Shown one piece after another: positions 1 to 6,243 of a DNA stretch of 12,812 nt. The notes under the pieces are model-generated. The model ran no database searches, had not been told where the DNA came from, and saw only the letters and a program-made list of their open reading frames with translations. The stretch spans positions 1 to 12,812 of the forward strand of contig CAYYTU010000075.1 in assembly GCA_964474655.1 (NCBI GenBank), given 5' to 3'. The translations under genes and the position numbers were made by a program. Source of the stretch: CAYYTU01 sp964474655. GTDB taxonomy: Bacteria > Chloroflexota > Anaerolineae > B4-G1. The number at the start of each line of letters is the position of its first letter. The first letter of the stretch is position 1.

Positions 1-18
1 TGGGATCGCCCGCCGTAG

Positions 19-49
19 AAACGACGCAGCAGCCTCCCCGCCGTCGTTT
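19..49. repeat. 8-bp inverted repeat upstream of gltX
   Basis: AAACGACG at 19-26 is perfectly complementary to CGTCGTTT at 42-49, with a 15-base loop. Only three T residues end the right arm, so this is at best a weak terminator of an unseen upstream gene or a leader structure. No T-box consensus could be recognised between it and gltX. Confidence 0.35.
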
Positions 50-154
50 GAGTGCGGCAGGTAGACCGCTGGGGTCTTCGGTGGACACGGAGTGAGAGAA
101 GGGTTGAGGCGGATAGATTGGAGTTGGCGGAAAGAATAGAAAGAGCCGCGGTCA

Positions 155-225
155 ACTTGCCCTACTTGCCACTTGCACACTTGCCACTTGCACACTTGCC
201 TACTTGCCTACTTGCACACTTTCAA
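155..225. repeat. ACTTGC-type short tandem repeat array in the gltX leader
   Basis: About nine consecutive units of 7-9 bases, nearly all beginning ACTTGC (variants ACTTGCC, ACTTGCAC, ACTTGCCT), run from 155 to 225 and end just before the gltX ribosome binding site. The last unit is degenerate (ACTTTCAA). The frame is open through the array and in frame with gltX, giving a repetitive Leu/Pro/His/Ala-rich peptide, but this looks like a non-coding leader because the Shine-Dalgarno sequence and the GluRS homology both start after it. The repeats are seen directly; any function is unknown. Confidence 0.8.
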
Positions 226-237
226 ACTGGAGGAAAT

Positions 238-1749
238 ATGACCGTTCGCGTTCGCTTTGCCCCCAGCCCGACGGGGGAGCCGCACATTGGTAACATTCGC
301 ACCGTCGTCTTCAACTGGCTCTTCGCCCGGCAGAAGGAGGGCCAGTTCATTTTGCGCATCGAGGACACCGACCGGGAGCGCTACCAGCCGGAGACGATCC
401 CGGTGATTATGGACGGCCTGCGCTGGCTGGGGTTGGATCTGGACGAAGGCCCTGACCTGGAGGCGTTGCAGCGTTCCGGCGTGGAGGACGCCGAGGCCTA
501 CGCCATCGGCGGGCCGCGCGGGCCGTACGTCCAGTCCGAGCGCGTGGAGATGTACCGCGAGGTGGCCGAGGAGCTGATCGAGCGCGGCTGGGCCTACCGC
601 TGCAACTGCACGCCGAAACGATTGGCCGAGGTGCGGGAGCGTCAGCGGGCGGCGGGTGAGCATATTATGTACGACCGTCATTGTCGCGATCTGCCGGTGC
701 CCGTTTCCGCGGATGAAGAGCACGTCGTCCGGCTGAAGATGCCGCTGGAGGGCGAGACGGTCGTCCACGACGCCATCTACGGCGACGTGAACTTCGACAA
801 CGCGCTGATCGACGACCAGATCCTGCTCAAGTCCGACGGCTTCCCCACGTACCACCTGGCGGTGGTGGTGGACGATCACCATATGGGCATCACGCACGTC
901 ATCCGCGGCGACGATTGGATCTCCAGCACGCCCAAGCGTATCACGATCTACCGCGCGATGGGCTGGGAGGCGCCGATCTATTGCCACGTCCCGCTGGTCA
1001 ACGGCCCCGACGGGCAGAAGCTCTCTAAACGCCACGGCGCCACGTCGATCACCGAGTTTCGCCAGCAGGGCTACCTGCCGGAGGCGCTGCTTAACTTCCT
1101 GGCGCTGCTCGGCTGGTCGCCGGGGGAGGGCGAGGAGCAGGAGGTCTTCAGCCGCCAGGAGCTGATCGAGCACTTCGACCTCTTCCGGGTCAACAAATCT
1201 CCCGCTACTTTCTCCTACAAGAAGCTGGACTGGATGAACGGCGTCTACATCCGCGAGCTTTCCGAGGGGGAGCTGGTGGAGCGGCTGTTGCCCTTCTGGC
1301 AGCGGGCGGGGCTGGTGCCGGATCCGTGCCCGGAGGCGATGAGGCCGCGGCTGCGCTTGGCCGCCTCGCTGGTGCAGGAGCGGCTGAAGCGGCTGGACGA
1401 GGTGGTCGAGTGGACCGGCTTCATGTTCGGTGAGATCGATCCACCGCCGCTGGAACGGCTGGTGCCCAAGGGACTGACCGCCGAGGAGAGCGCGGCGATG
1501 TTGCGAGCGGCCCGCGATCTGCTGACCGAGATCGAACCGTTCGACGCGGCGACCATCGAGCAGCCGCTGCGCGACCTGACCGATGAGCTGAGCGTGAGCG
1601 TGGGGCAGCTGCTGGGCACGCTGCGCTGGGCCACGACCAATCAGCAGGCCACGCCGCCGCTGTTCGGCTCGCTGGCGGCGACGGGGCAGGAGAAGGTGCT
1701 GGCCCGGCTGGATGCGGCGGTCGAACGGCTAAACGAAGATAGCCGGTAA
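238..1749 (+). CDS. gltX: Glutamyl-tRNA synthetase (GluRS)
   Basis: Class Ic aminoacyl-tRNA synthetase that charges tRNA-Glu with glutamate in the cytoplasm; 503 residues, normal for bacterial GluRS. The Rossmann catalytic domain carries the HIGH-type motif as HIGN (residues 16-19, within FAPSPTGEPHIGN) and the KMSKS-type motif as KLSKR (261-265). A zinc-binding insertion is suggested by C122, C124, Y145, H148 and C149. The C-terminal part (about 330-503) is the helical anticodon-binding region. The frame is open back to position 52, but the ATG at 238 is chosen because GGAGG lies at 229-233 and family homology begins directly after it. A 17-residue segment (about 74-90) sits between the usual DEGPD and GGPxGPY blocks and seems longer than in most GluRS. 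The gene is followed by a strong terminator, so it is probably the last or only gene of its transcript. Whether it is a discriminating or non-discriminating GluRS cannot be read from this. Confidence 0.97.
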   Translation: MTVRVRFAPSPTGEPHIGNIRTVVFNWLFARQKEGQFILRIEDTDRERYQPETIPVIMDGLRWLGLDLDEGPDLEALQRSGVEDAEAYAIGGPRGPYVQSERVEMYREVAEELIERGWAYRCNCTPKRLAEVRERQRAAGEHIMYDRHCRDLPVPVSADEEHVVRLKMPLEGETVVHDAIYGDVNFDNALIDDQILLKSDGFPTYHLAVVVDDHHMGITHVIRGDDWISSTPKRITIYRAMGWEAPIYCHVPLVNGPDGQKLSKRHGATSITEFRQQGYLPEALLNFLALLGWSPGEGEEQEVFSRQELIEHFDLFRVNKSPATFSYKKLDWMNGVYIRELSEGELVERLLPFWQRAGLVPDPCPEAMRPRLRLAASLVQERLKRLDEVVEWTGFMFGEIDPPPLERLVPKGLTAEESAAMLRAARDLLTEIEPFDAATIEQPLRDLTDELSVSVGQLLGTLRWATTNQQATPPLFGSLAATGQEKVLARLDAAVERLNEDSR

Positions 1750-1777
1750 CAGGACGTTGATATCCAGCGAATCTAGG

Positions 1778-1807
1778 CTCGCCCGGTGAGATTCCGGGCG
1801 AGTTTTT
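1778..1807 (+). terminator. Rho-independent terminator of gltX
   Basis: A perfect 9-bp GC-rich stem (CTCGCCCGG 1778-1786 with CCGGGCGAG 1794-1802) and a 7-base loop are followed directly by five T residues (1803-1807), 28 bases after the gltX stop. Confidence 0.93.
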
Positions 1808-2093
1808 CTCTGTGATTGGCCTGCGCGAGATGGTGTCTAATCTCAGGTGATATTTCAATCTTGTGAGCAGACGCCGCTCCGATGCCTTGGAGGATGGGCT
1901 GTGTCGGTCTTCTGATCGTGCCATGCTCGGGCACGGTCGGGAGGCCGGCCCGAGCAGTGCTCCTCAAACGAAACTGATAGGGCTGACGAGAGGTTTTACA
2001 TCGAGATAGCGTCACGTCTGATGCCTCGTGGTGTTGTAGCTTGCGATAGTTGGGTAGTTGTTGAGATCAGATGGACCGGATATAAGGAGAAAG
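1808..2093. other. Non-coding gap between gltX terminator and the DegV gene, with overlapping inverted repeats
   Basis: No convincing gene is seen here. The clearest structure is a perfect 9-bp inverted repeat, TGCTCGGGC 1924-1932 with GCCCGAGCA 1948-1956. Its left arm also takes part in a second, mutually exclusive hairpin (CGTGCC 1917-1922 with GGCACG 1930-1935). A smaller repeat, GAGAT 1827-1831 with ATCTC 1840-1844, lies upstream. Because gltX is terminated before this stretch, the DegV gene must have its own promoter here, but no good sigma70 pair was found. The overlapping hairpins could be a regulatory leader or an operator; that is inference. Confidence 0.45.
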
Positions 2094-2966
2094 ATGACGC
2101 AGATTGTGACGGACAGCGGGACTGACGTATTTTTGACCTCAGAGCAGATGACGGACCTTAACGTCTACGAAGTTCCACTCAGCGTGACGCTGGAAGGCGA
2201 TACGTACCGGGAGGGGCTGGACATCGAGCCGGATGACTTCTATCGGCTCTTGGCGGCAAGCGATGAGCTCCCCACCACGTCTCAGCCTTCGGCTGGCGAT
2301 TTCGCCGCGTTGTACGAACGCTTGGCGGCCGACGACCCGGAGATACTTTCGATTCACATGTCCTCGGGGCTGAGCGGGACGGTGAACTCGGCCCGGACGG
2401 CTGCGGAGATGGTGCCGGGGGCGAACGTGACGGTGGTGGATACGAAGACGCTTTCGGCAGCCGCGGGCTGGCAGGTGAAGGCCGCGGCGCGGGCCGCGGA
2501 CGCTGGCTGGCCTATGGATCGCATCCTGGGCTTGATCGTACGGATCAGCGAGGCGAGCGAGAGTATCTATACCCTCAAGGAGCTGAAGTACCTGATCCAC
2601 GGCGGACGCATCAGCCATATGAAGGGTCTGATCGCCTCGATCTTGCACATCAAGCCTCTTATCGGCGTGGAGAAGGAGAACGGAACATATGTCCAGATGG
2701 GGCAGGTGCGCACGTTCAAGCGGGCGATCAAGGGGCTGGGTGATCTGATGACCCAGCAGCACGCGCCGGGCAGCGCCTTGCGGGTGCAAGTGCTCCATTC
2801 TTACAATCCAGAGGGCGCATCCGAGCTGCGTGAGTGCGTCGACCAGATTTTCGATTGTACCTGGCTGCCGATGGGCCTGATATCGCTCGTGCTGGGTGCT
2901 CACACCGGGCCGAGTATGGTGGGTGTGGCCTATGCGGCGGCGGACGTCTTCGCCGGGGTGCCATAG
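2094..2966 (+). CDS. DegV family fatty-acid-binding protein
   Basis: A 290-residue protein with the full length and motifs of the DegV (FakB) family, which binds a fatty acid between two domains and, in organisms with a FakA kinase, presents it for phosphorylation to acyl-phosphate. Visible family blocks are the N-terminal IVTDSGTDV strand, TSQPSAGDF (62-70) and SSGLSGT (90-96), which line the fatty-acid carboxylate pocket, then LKYLIHGGRIS (164-174) and the C-terminal GAHTGPSMVGV (268-278). The ATG at 2094 is chosen over in-frame starts from 2058 because AAGGAG lies at 2084-2089 and DegV homology starts at once. No FakA/DAK-like kinase gene is in the window, so a role in fatty-acid uptake is only a family-based expectation. 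No membrane segment or signal peptide is seen. Confidence 0.93.
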   Translation: MTQIVTDSGTDVFLTSEQMTDLNVYEVPLSVTLEGDTYREGLDIEPDDFYRLLAASDELPTTSQPSAGDFAALYERLAADDPEILSIHMSSGLSGTVNSARTAAEMVPGANVTVVDTKTLSAAAGWQVKAAARAADAGWPMDRILGLIVRISEASESIYTLKELKYLIHGGRISHMKGLIASILHIKPLIGVEKENGTYVQMGQVRTFKRAIKGLGDLMTQQHAPGSALRVQVLHSYNPEGASELRECVDQIFDCTWLPMGLISLVLGAHTGPSMVGVAYAAADVFAGVP

Positions 2967-2973
2967 GGAAATA

Positions 2974-3001
2974 TTGCAAAATCGTAGAAATGAGGCATAA
3001 T
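2974..3001 (+). promoter_or_regulatory. Probable sigma70 promoter for the pRiA4b-domain gene
   Basis: TTGCAA (2974-2979) and CATAAT (2996-3001) are separated by 16 bases, just after the DegV stop and 112 bases before the next start codon. A 6-bp hairpin, GCTACC 3010-3015 with GGTAGC 3021-3026, lies about where transcription would begin. It lacks a T-run, so it is not a terminator. Confidence 0.45.
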
Positions 3002-3112
3002 GCAGTGGGGCTACCAGCTGGGTAGCTTGAAATGAGACGCTGGCCTTGAGAGGACCTGGCGCTTTCAGGGCGCGGGAGTAGCTTCGTAACACACTGGAAA
3101 GAGAGGGATGCG

Positions 3113-3790
3113 ATGGCTCATTATCCAAGGGGTGAATGTGTCTTTTGTGGGCGCGAATTGACGCGCGGAGGTTTTGTGCGGCACTTGGAAGCTTGTCCGG
3201 AACGTGAGAAGGCGATTAAGGAGGCGAATCAGGGCTCCGGACAGGAAGAGAAGCTCTATCATCTGCAGGTGCAGGATGCCTGGTCGGGGGACTTCTGGCT
3301 CCATCTGGAGGTGAACGGCTCGGCCACGTTGAAGGATCTGGATCGCTACCTGCGGGCGATCTGGCTGGAATGCTGCGGTCATTTGAGCCAGTTTTCCATC
3401 GGGGGATGGCGCGGCGATGAGATTCCGATGAGTCGGCGGGTGGAGCAGGTGTTCCACCCCGATCTCGAGCTGACTCACATCTATGACTTCGGAACCTCGT
3501 CCCATACGCTGCTCAAGACGGTCGATGTCCGGGAGGGGAAGCCGCTTTCGGAGCATCCGATCTTCCTGATGGCGCGTAACAACGAGCCGGAAGAATCGTG
3601 TATGGAATGTGATAAGCAGGCCCAATGGCTGTGCCTGGAGTGTATGTACGAGCACGAAAAGAGCGGCACTTTGTGTGACGAGCATGCGGAAGATCATCCT
3701 CATCACGCCTACGGCGAGCCGATGCCGCTGGTGAACTCGCCGCGCTCCGGGACGTGCGGGTATGCGGGGCCGGCTGAGCCGCCGTACTAG
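3113..3790 (+). CDS. Plasmid pRiA4b ORF-3-like domain protein with N- and C-terminal zinc-binding motifs
   Basis: A 225-residue protein whose centre (about 48-155, from YHLQVQ through DLDRYLRAIW and HIYDFGTSS) matches the pRiA4b ORF-3-like family, often found in plasmid or mobile contexts but of unknown biochemical role. Two probable zinc modules flank it. The N-terminal one is C9-x2-C12-x11-H24-x3-C28. The C-terminal one has CxxC pairs at 163/166 and 174/177, then C188, H191 and a His-rich stretch to H198, resembling a B-box or treble-clef arrangement. The tail NSPRSGTCGYAG (208-219) resembles the C-terminal block seen in related proteins. The start at 3113 follows the purine-rich GAGAGGG at 3101-3107. 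The gene appears monocistronic, with its own promoter upstream and a hairpin terminator downstream. A nucleic-acid or protein-binding role is suggested only by the zinc motifs. Confidence 0.85.
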   Translation: MAHYPRGECVFCGRELTRGGFVRHLEACPEREKAIKEANQGSGQEEKLYHLQVQDAWSGDFWLHLEVNGSATLKDLDRYLRAIWLECCGHLSQFSIGGWRGDEIPMSRRVEQVFHPDLELTHIYDFGTSSHTLLKTVDVREGKPLSEHPIFLMARNNEPEESCMECDKQAQWLCLECMYEHEKSGTLCDEHAEDHPHHAYGEPMPLVNSPRSGTCGYAGPAEPPY

Positions 3791-3827
3791 CCCTGATCCT
3801 TAAGCGAGGAGTGAGCATCGACGCAGC

Positions 3828-3859
3828 AACGCAGAGAGTGTAGGTTCTCTCTGCGTTTT
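3828..3859 (+). terminator. Long-stem hairpin, probable terminator after the pRiA4b-domain gene
   Basis: A perfect 11-bp stem (AACGCAGAGAG 3828-3838 with CTCTCTGCGTT 3847-3857) and an 8-base loop, ending in TTTT (3856-3859), 38 bases after the stop codon. The short T-run makes it a moderate terminator. The same 11-base arm recurs in the mobile-element-like repeat at 6276-6286, so the hairpin may have come from a dispersed repeat. Confidence 0.6.
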
Positions 3860-3918
3860 GCGTTGCAAGGTGGTCGGCGTTTGGGGCTTGAGGGCATATG
3901 CGTCAACTTAAGGCTCGT

Positions 3919-3936
3919 AGCGGGTTTGTAACCCGC
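3919..3936. repeat. Short hairpin (GCGGGTT/AACCCGC) at the junction of the permease fragment
   Basis: GCGGGTT (3920-3926) pairs with AACCCGC (3930-3936) around a 3-base loop. Eight bases of it, AGCGGGTT (3919-3926), recur at 3991-3998 inside the permease fragment. A possible promoter, TTGTAA (3926-3931) with TATAAA (3949-3954) at 17-base spacing, overlaps the hairpin. It may be a dispersed intergenic repeat or recombination scar; function unknown. Confidence 0.45.
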
Positions 3937-3984
3937 GTGCTTGGTGACTATAAAGACTTCAGACTTCGCCCCTCCATCCCGTAT

Positions 3985-4254
3985 ATGCTAAGCGGGTTCC
4001 TCTTCGCCGCGCCGAATGTGCTCGTAGCGCGCATCCTGAGCTTCTTCCCGCTCACGGCGCCGACGATGATGATGTTGCGTCTGCCGCTGGCAGAGGTGCC
4101 CTGGGTTGATGTAGTCGGCAGCATCGTAGTTCTGCTTCTCTCGCTGCCGGCGGCGCTGTGGACCGGTGGGAATCTCTTTCGTGTAGGTTTGCTCATCTAT
4201 GGCAAGCGGCCGACGTTGAGGGAGATCTGGGGCATCCTGCGGCGTAAAGGATAG
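3985..4254 (+). pseudogene. C-terminal fragment of a NatB-type ABC-2 transporter permease
   Basis: The open frame runs from 3898, but transporter-like sequence starts only around the ATG at 3985. From there it reads as the last two transmembrane segments and tail of an ABC-2 permease of the NatB (sodium/drug efflux) group: a segment with FFPLTAPTMMMLRL, a hydrophobic helix around VVGSIVVLLLSLPAALW, and the tail FRVGLLIYGKRPTLREIW. The intact family has several hundred residues with a large N-terminal extracytoplasmic part, which is absent here, as is the partner ATPase. The first 29 codons of the frame (3898-3984) contain a hairpin repeat and look like intergenic DNA, and no convincing ribosome binding site precedes either start. 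This fits a decayed remnant left by an internal deletion or rearrangement. A short functional membrane peptide cannot be excluded. Confidence 0.75.
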
Positions 4255-4352
4255 CCTCTCCTGGGCTTTCTCTGGAATGCACACTTGGGTTGTCGCTTAT
4301 GCCATCTTGATCGCGGACTTGCTCTTTCTTACGCGATTTTAATAGATGAGCA

Positions 4353-4381
4353 TTGACTTTATTGCCCAGATATGATACAAT
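4353..4381 (+). promoter_or_regulatory. Sigma70 promoter of the sulfur/Fe-S cluster, with overlapping palindrome
   Basis: TTGACT (4353-4358) and TACAAT (4376-4381) stand 17 bases apart, a near-consensus promoter about 45 bases upstream of the IscS-like start codon. The perfect 10-base palindrome TACAATTGTA (4376-4385) overlaps the -10 box, and AATTGT repeats again at 4385-4390. A repressor binding there would block transcription. An Rrf2/IscR-like regulator would make sense by context, but no recognisable IscR consensus is present. Confidence 0.75.
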
Positions 4382-4425
4382 TGTAATTGTAAACAAGCCA
4401 GTCTCATAGATCAACAGGAGGACCT

Positions 4426-5592
4426 ATGCGGGAAGACGTCGTCTATCTTGATAATGCGGCTGCAACGCGGCTGGACGAACGGGTTCTGGGGGCGATGGAG
4501 CCTTACTTCTTCGATACTTACGCAGTGGCGACTTCGCAGTTTGGCTATTCGCTCGGCATCGACGCCAAGGAGGCGTTATATGAAGCCCGCTCGCAGATCG
4601 CTGCAACGTTCGGCGCCGCCCCGGAGGCATTCATCTTTACGTCTGGCAGCACCGAGGCCAGCAATCTGGCGCTCAAGGGCGTGGCGGCGGCGCTGGAGGA
4701 CGAGAAGCGCAAGCAGATCGTGATCAGTCCGCTTGAGGATTTTCCCGTGCTCTACAGCGCCCGTTCGCTGGAGAAGCAAGGCTTCGCGGTGACGAAGGTA
4801 CGCGTCGACGAGACTGGGCGCGTCGATCTGGACCACCTCCGGGAGGTGGTCACGCCGGAGACGATGCTGGTCTCTATCCAGACGGCGAATCAGGAGATCG
4901 GAACGCTCCAGGATGTGGAGGCAATAGCCGAGCTCTGCCACGAGAACGGTGTGCTCTTCCACACCGACGCCACGCACAGCTTCCCGCGAGTGCCGGTGGA
5001 TGTGCAAGAGATCCCCATCGACCTGATGACGGTCGCTGCCCATACGATTCACGGGCCGAAGGGCGTCGGCGGACTCTACGTGCGCGATGGGACGCCGATC
5101 CGAAAGTGGATGGACGGTGGCTTCCAGGAGTTCGATCTGCGGCCCGGCACCGAGAACATCCCGGGCGCGGTGGGTTTCGCCAAGGCCGTGGAGCTGGTCA
5201 CGCCGGAGGAAACGGCGCGTCTGCAAGCACTGCGCGATCGGCTCACCGAGCGGATGTTGGAGATCCCTCATACGCGGGTCAATGGTCATCCGGAGCATCG
5301 GCTGCCGCACAACGCCAACATCTCCTACCGCTTTGTCGAGGGGGAATCGTTGCTCCTGCACTTGGACCTGCGCGGCTTCGCCGTCAGCACCGGCTCGGCC
5401 TGCTTCAGTCGGTCGCTGGAGGCCAGCCACGTGATCCTGGGCATCGGCGGCAACCACGAGCGTGCACACGGTTCGGTTCGTTATACTTTTGGGCGCTACA
5501 ACGATGAGGATGACGTCGAGGCGGTGACGGAAGCCGTCGCCGAGGTGGTGACCGATCTGCGGCGGATCAGTCCGCTGGGGAAAAGAGAGTAG
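4426..5592 (+). CDS. IscS/NifS-like cysteine desulfurase homologue lacking the PLP lysine
   Basis: A 388-residue, full-length class V aminotransferase-fold protein that aligns end to end with IscS/NifS. Retained elements are YLDNAAAT (7-14), TSGSTEASNLALKG (72-85), N155, the PLP-ring aspartate D181 (HTDATHS), GPKGVGGLYV (210-219), RPGTENIPG (239-247), the sulfur-carrying cysteine C326 in STGSACFSRSLE, and substrate-carboxylate R352. Key changes are H206-T207 where the family has His-Lys (codon ACG at 5044-5046), D105 where the family has the PLP-stacking His of its Glu-His pair, and A204 where IscS has a phosphate-binding Ser. Without the Schiff-base lysine, normal cysteine desulfuration is unlikely. 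From memory, an Archaeoglobus fulgidus IscS also lacks this lysine and is inactive as a desulfurase while binding IscU. The start follows AGGAGG (4416-4421); the scaffold gene begins 15 bases after the stop. C326 may accept persulfide from another donor or ligate a nascent cluster. No frameshift or stop indicates decay. Confidence 0.93.
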   Translation: MREDVVYLDNAAATRLDERVLGAMEPYFFDTYAVATSQFGYSLGIDAKEALYEARSQIAATFGAAPEAFIFTSGSTEASNLALKGVAAALEDEKRKQIVISPLEDFPVLYSARSLEKQGFAVTKVRVDETGRVDLDHLREVVTPETMLVSIQTANQEIGTLQDVEAIAELCHENGVLFHTDATHSFPRVPVDVQEIPIDLMTVAAHTIHGPKGVGGLYVRDGTPIRKWMDGGFQEFDLRPGTENIPGAVGFAKAVELVTPEETARLQALRDRLTERMLEIPHTRVNGHPEHRLPHNANISYRFVEGESLLLHLDLRGFAVSTGSACFSRSLEASHVILGIGGNHERAHGSVRYTFGRYNDEDDVEAVTEAVAEVVTDLRRISPLGKRE

Positions 5593-5607
5593 AATAGGAG
5601 AGGAATA

Positions 5608-6243
5608 ATGGCATTACCATATAGTGAAGTTGTGATGGAACACTTTCGCAACCCGCGCAACGTGGGGGAGATTGAGAACGCCGACGCCAAGGCCACGGAG
5701 GGTAGTCCGGCCTGTGGTGATATGGTCGCTGTCTACTTGAAAGTCGATGAGGAGACGCAGCGCATTGAGGACATCAAGTTCGAATCCTACGGCTGCGCCT
5801 CGAACATTGCCACCGGCTCGATCATCACCGAGCTGGCGAAGGACAAGACGCTGGAGGAGGCCAAGCAGATCACGTGGAAGGAGGCCGCCGAAGCGTTGGG
5901 CGGCTTGCCTCCGGTGAAGGCTCACTGCTCCGTATTGGCGGTGGATGGGCTGCGGGCGGCGATTCAGAATTACGAGGAGAAGCACGGCTTGATCAAGGAG
6001 CGCGAGCCCACCACAGTCAAGGTCGTCCGCAAACGGCTGAAGCGCGTGATGAATCCGATGACGGGTCTGGACGTGGTGCGCACCGATCTGGTGACGGACA
6101 TTGAAGTCGCCGAGGGCACCGTACGCGTGGTGGTCGATCTGCCCGAGGATCATCAGTTTGCGTCCAACATCCGCGAGGAGATTCACGAGAAGCTAGACCA
6201 TCGCTGGGATGTCGATAGCGTGATGGTTGAATTTGTTGTGTAA
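5608..6243 (+). CDS. IscU/NifU-type Fe-S scaffold fused to a MIP18/DUF59-like domain
   Basis: A 211-residue protein. Residues 1-130 are an IscU-type scaffold on which Fe-S clusters are built, with all ligands present: C36 and D38 (SPACGD), C63 (YGCAS), H106 and C107 (KAHCSVLA). Residues about 138-211 resemble a MIP18/DUF59 (SufT/PaaD-like) domain: VMNPMTGLDVV, DLVTDIEV, then alternating strands VRVVVDL and VDSVMVEFVV. The cysteine usual near the start of the second helix in that family is missing (LPEDHQFASNI). Typical IscU has about 130 residues, so the tail is an extra domain likely to bind partners or client proteins. AGGAG (5596-5600) precedes the ATG. The gene follows the IscS-like gene by 15 bases, fitting an IscS-IscU pair. 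The stop codon TAA lies in the left terminal repeat of an inserted element; the uninterrupted gene would have ended one codon later in frame, with Gly instead of Val. Confidence 0.9.
   Translation: MALPYSEVVMEHFRNPRNVGEIENADAKATEGSPACGDMVAVYLKVDEETQRIEDIKFESYGCASNIATGSIITELAKDKTLEEAKQITWKEAAEALGGLPPVKAHCSVLAVDGLRAAIQNYEEKHGLIKEREPTTVKVVRKRLKRVMNPMTGLDVVRTDLVTDIEVAEGTVRVVVDLPEDHQFASNIREEIHEKLDHRWDVDSVMVEFVV

Noticed and set aside
52..237. In-frame N-terminal extension of gltX
   Set aside because: It is made of repeats and has no GluRS homology, while a good Shine-Dalgarno sequence precedes the ATG at 238.
1..237. A possible T-box riboswitch ahead of gltX
   Set aside because: The conserved antiterminator core and the leader motifs expected of a T-box were not found, and no terminator stands directly ahead of gltX.
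208..1173. Long minus-strand frames inside gltX and inside other genes (also 2139-3128, 4576-5469, 7558-8550, 10264-10884)
   Set aside because: They are antisense shadows of high-GC coding sequence, with low-complexity His/Arg/Leu-rich peptides and no recognisable domain.
1773..2015. Minus-strand 80-codon frame in the gap before the DegV gene
   Set aside because: It overlaps the gltX terminator and the inverted repeats, shows no recognisable motif, and has no clear ribosome binding site.
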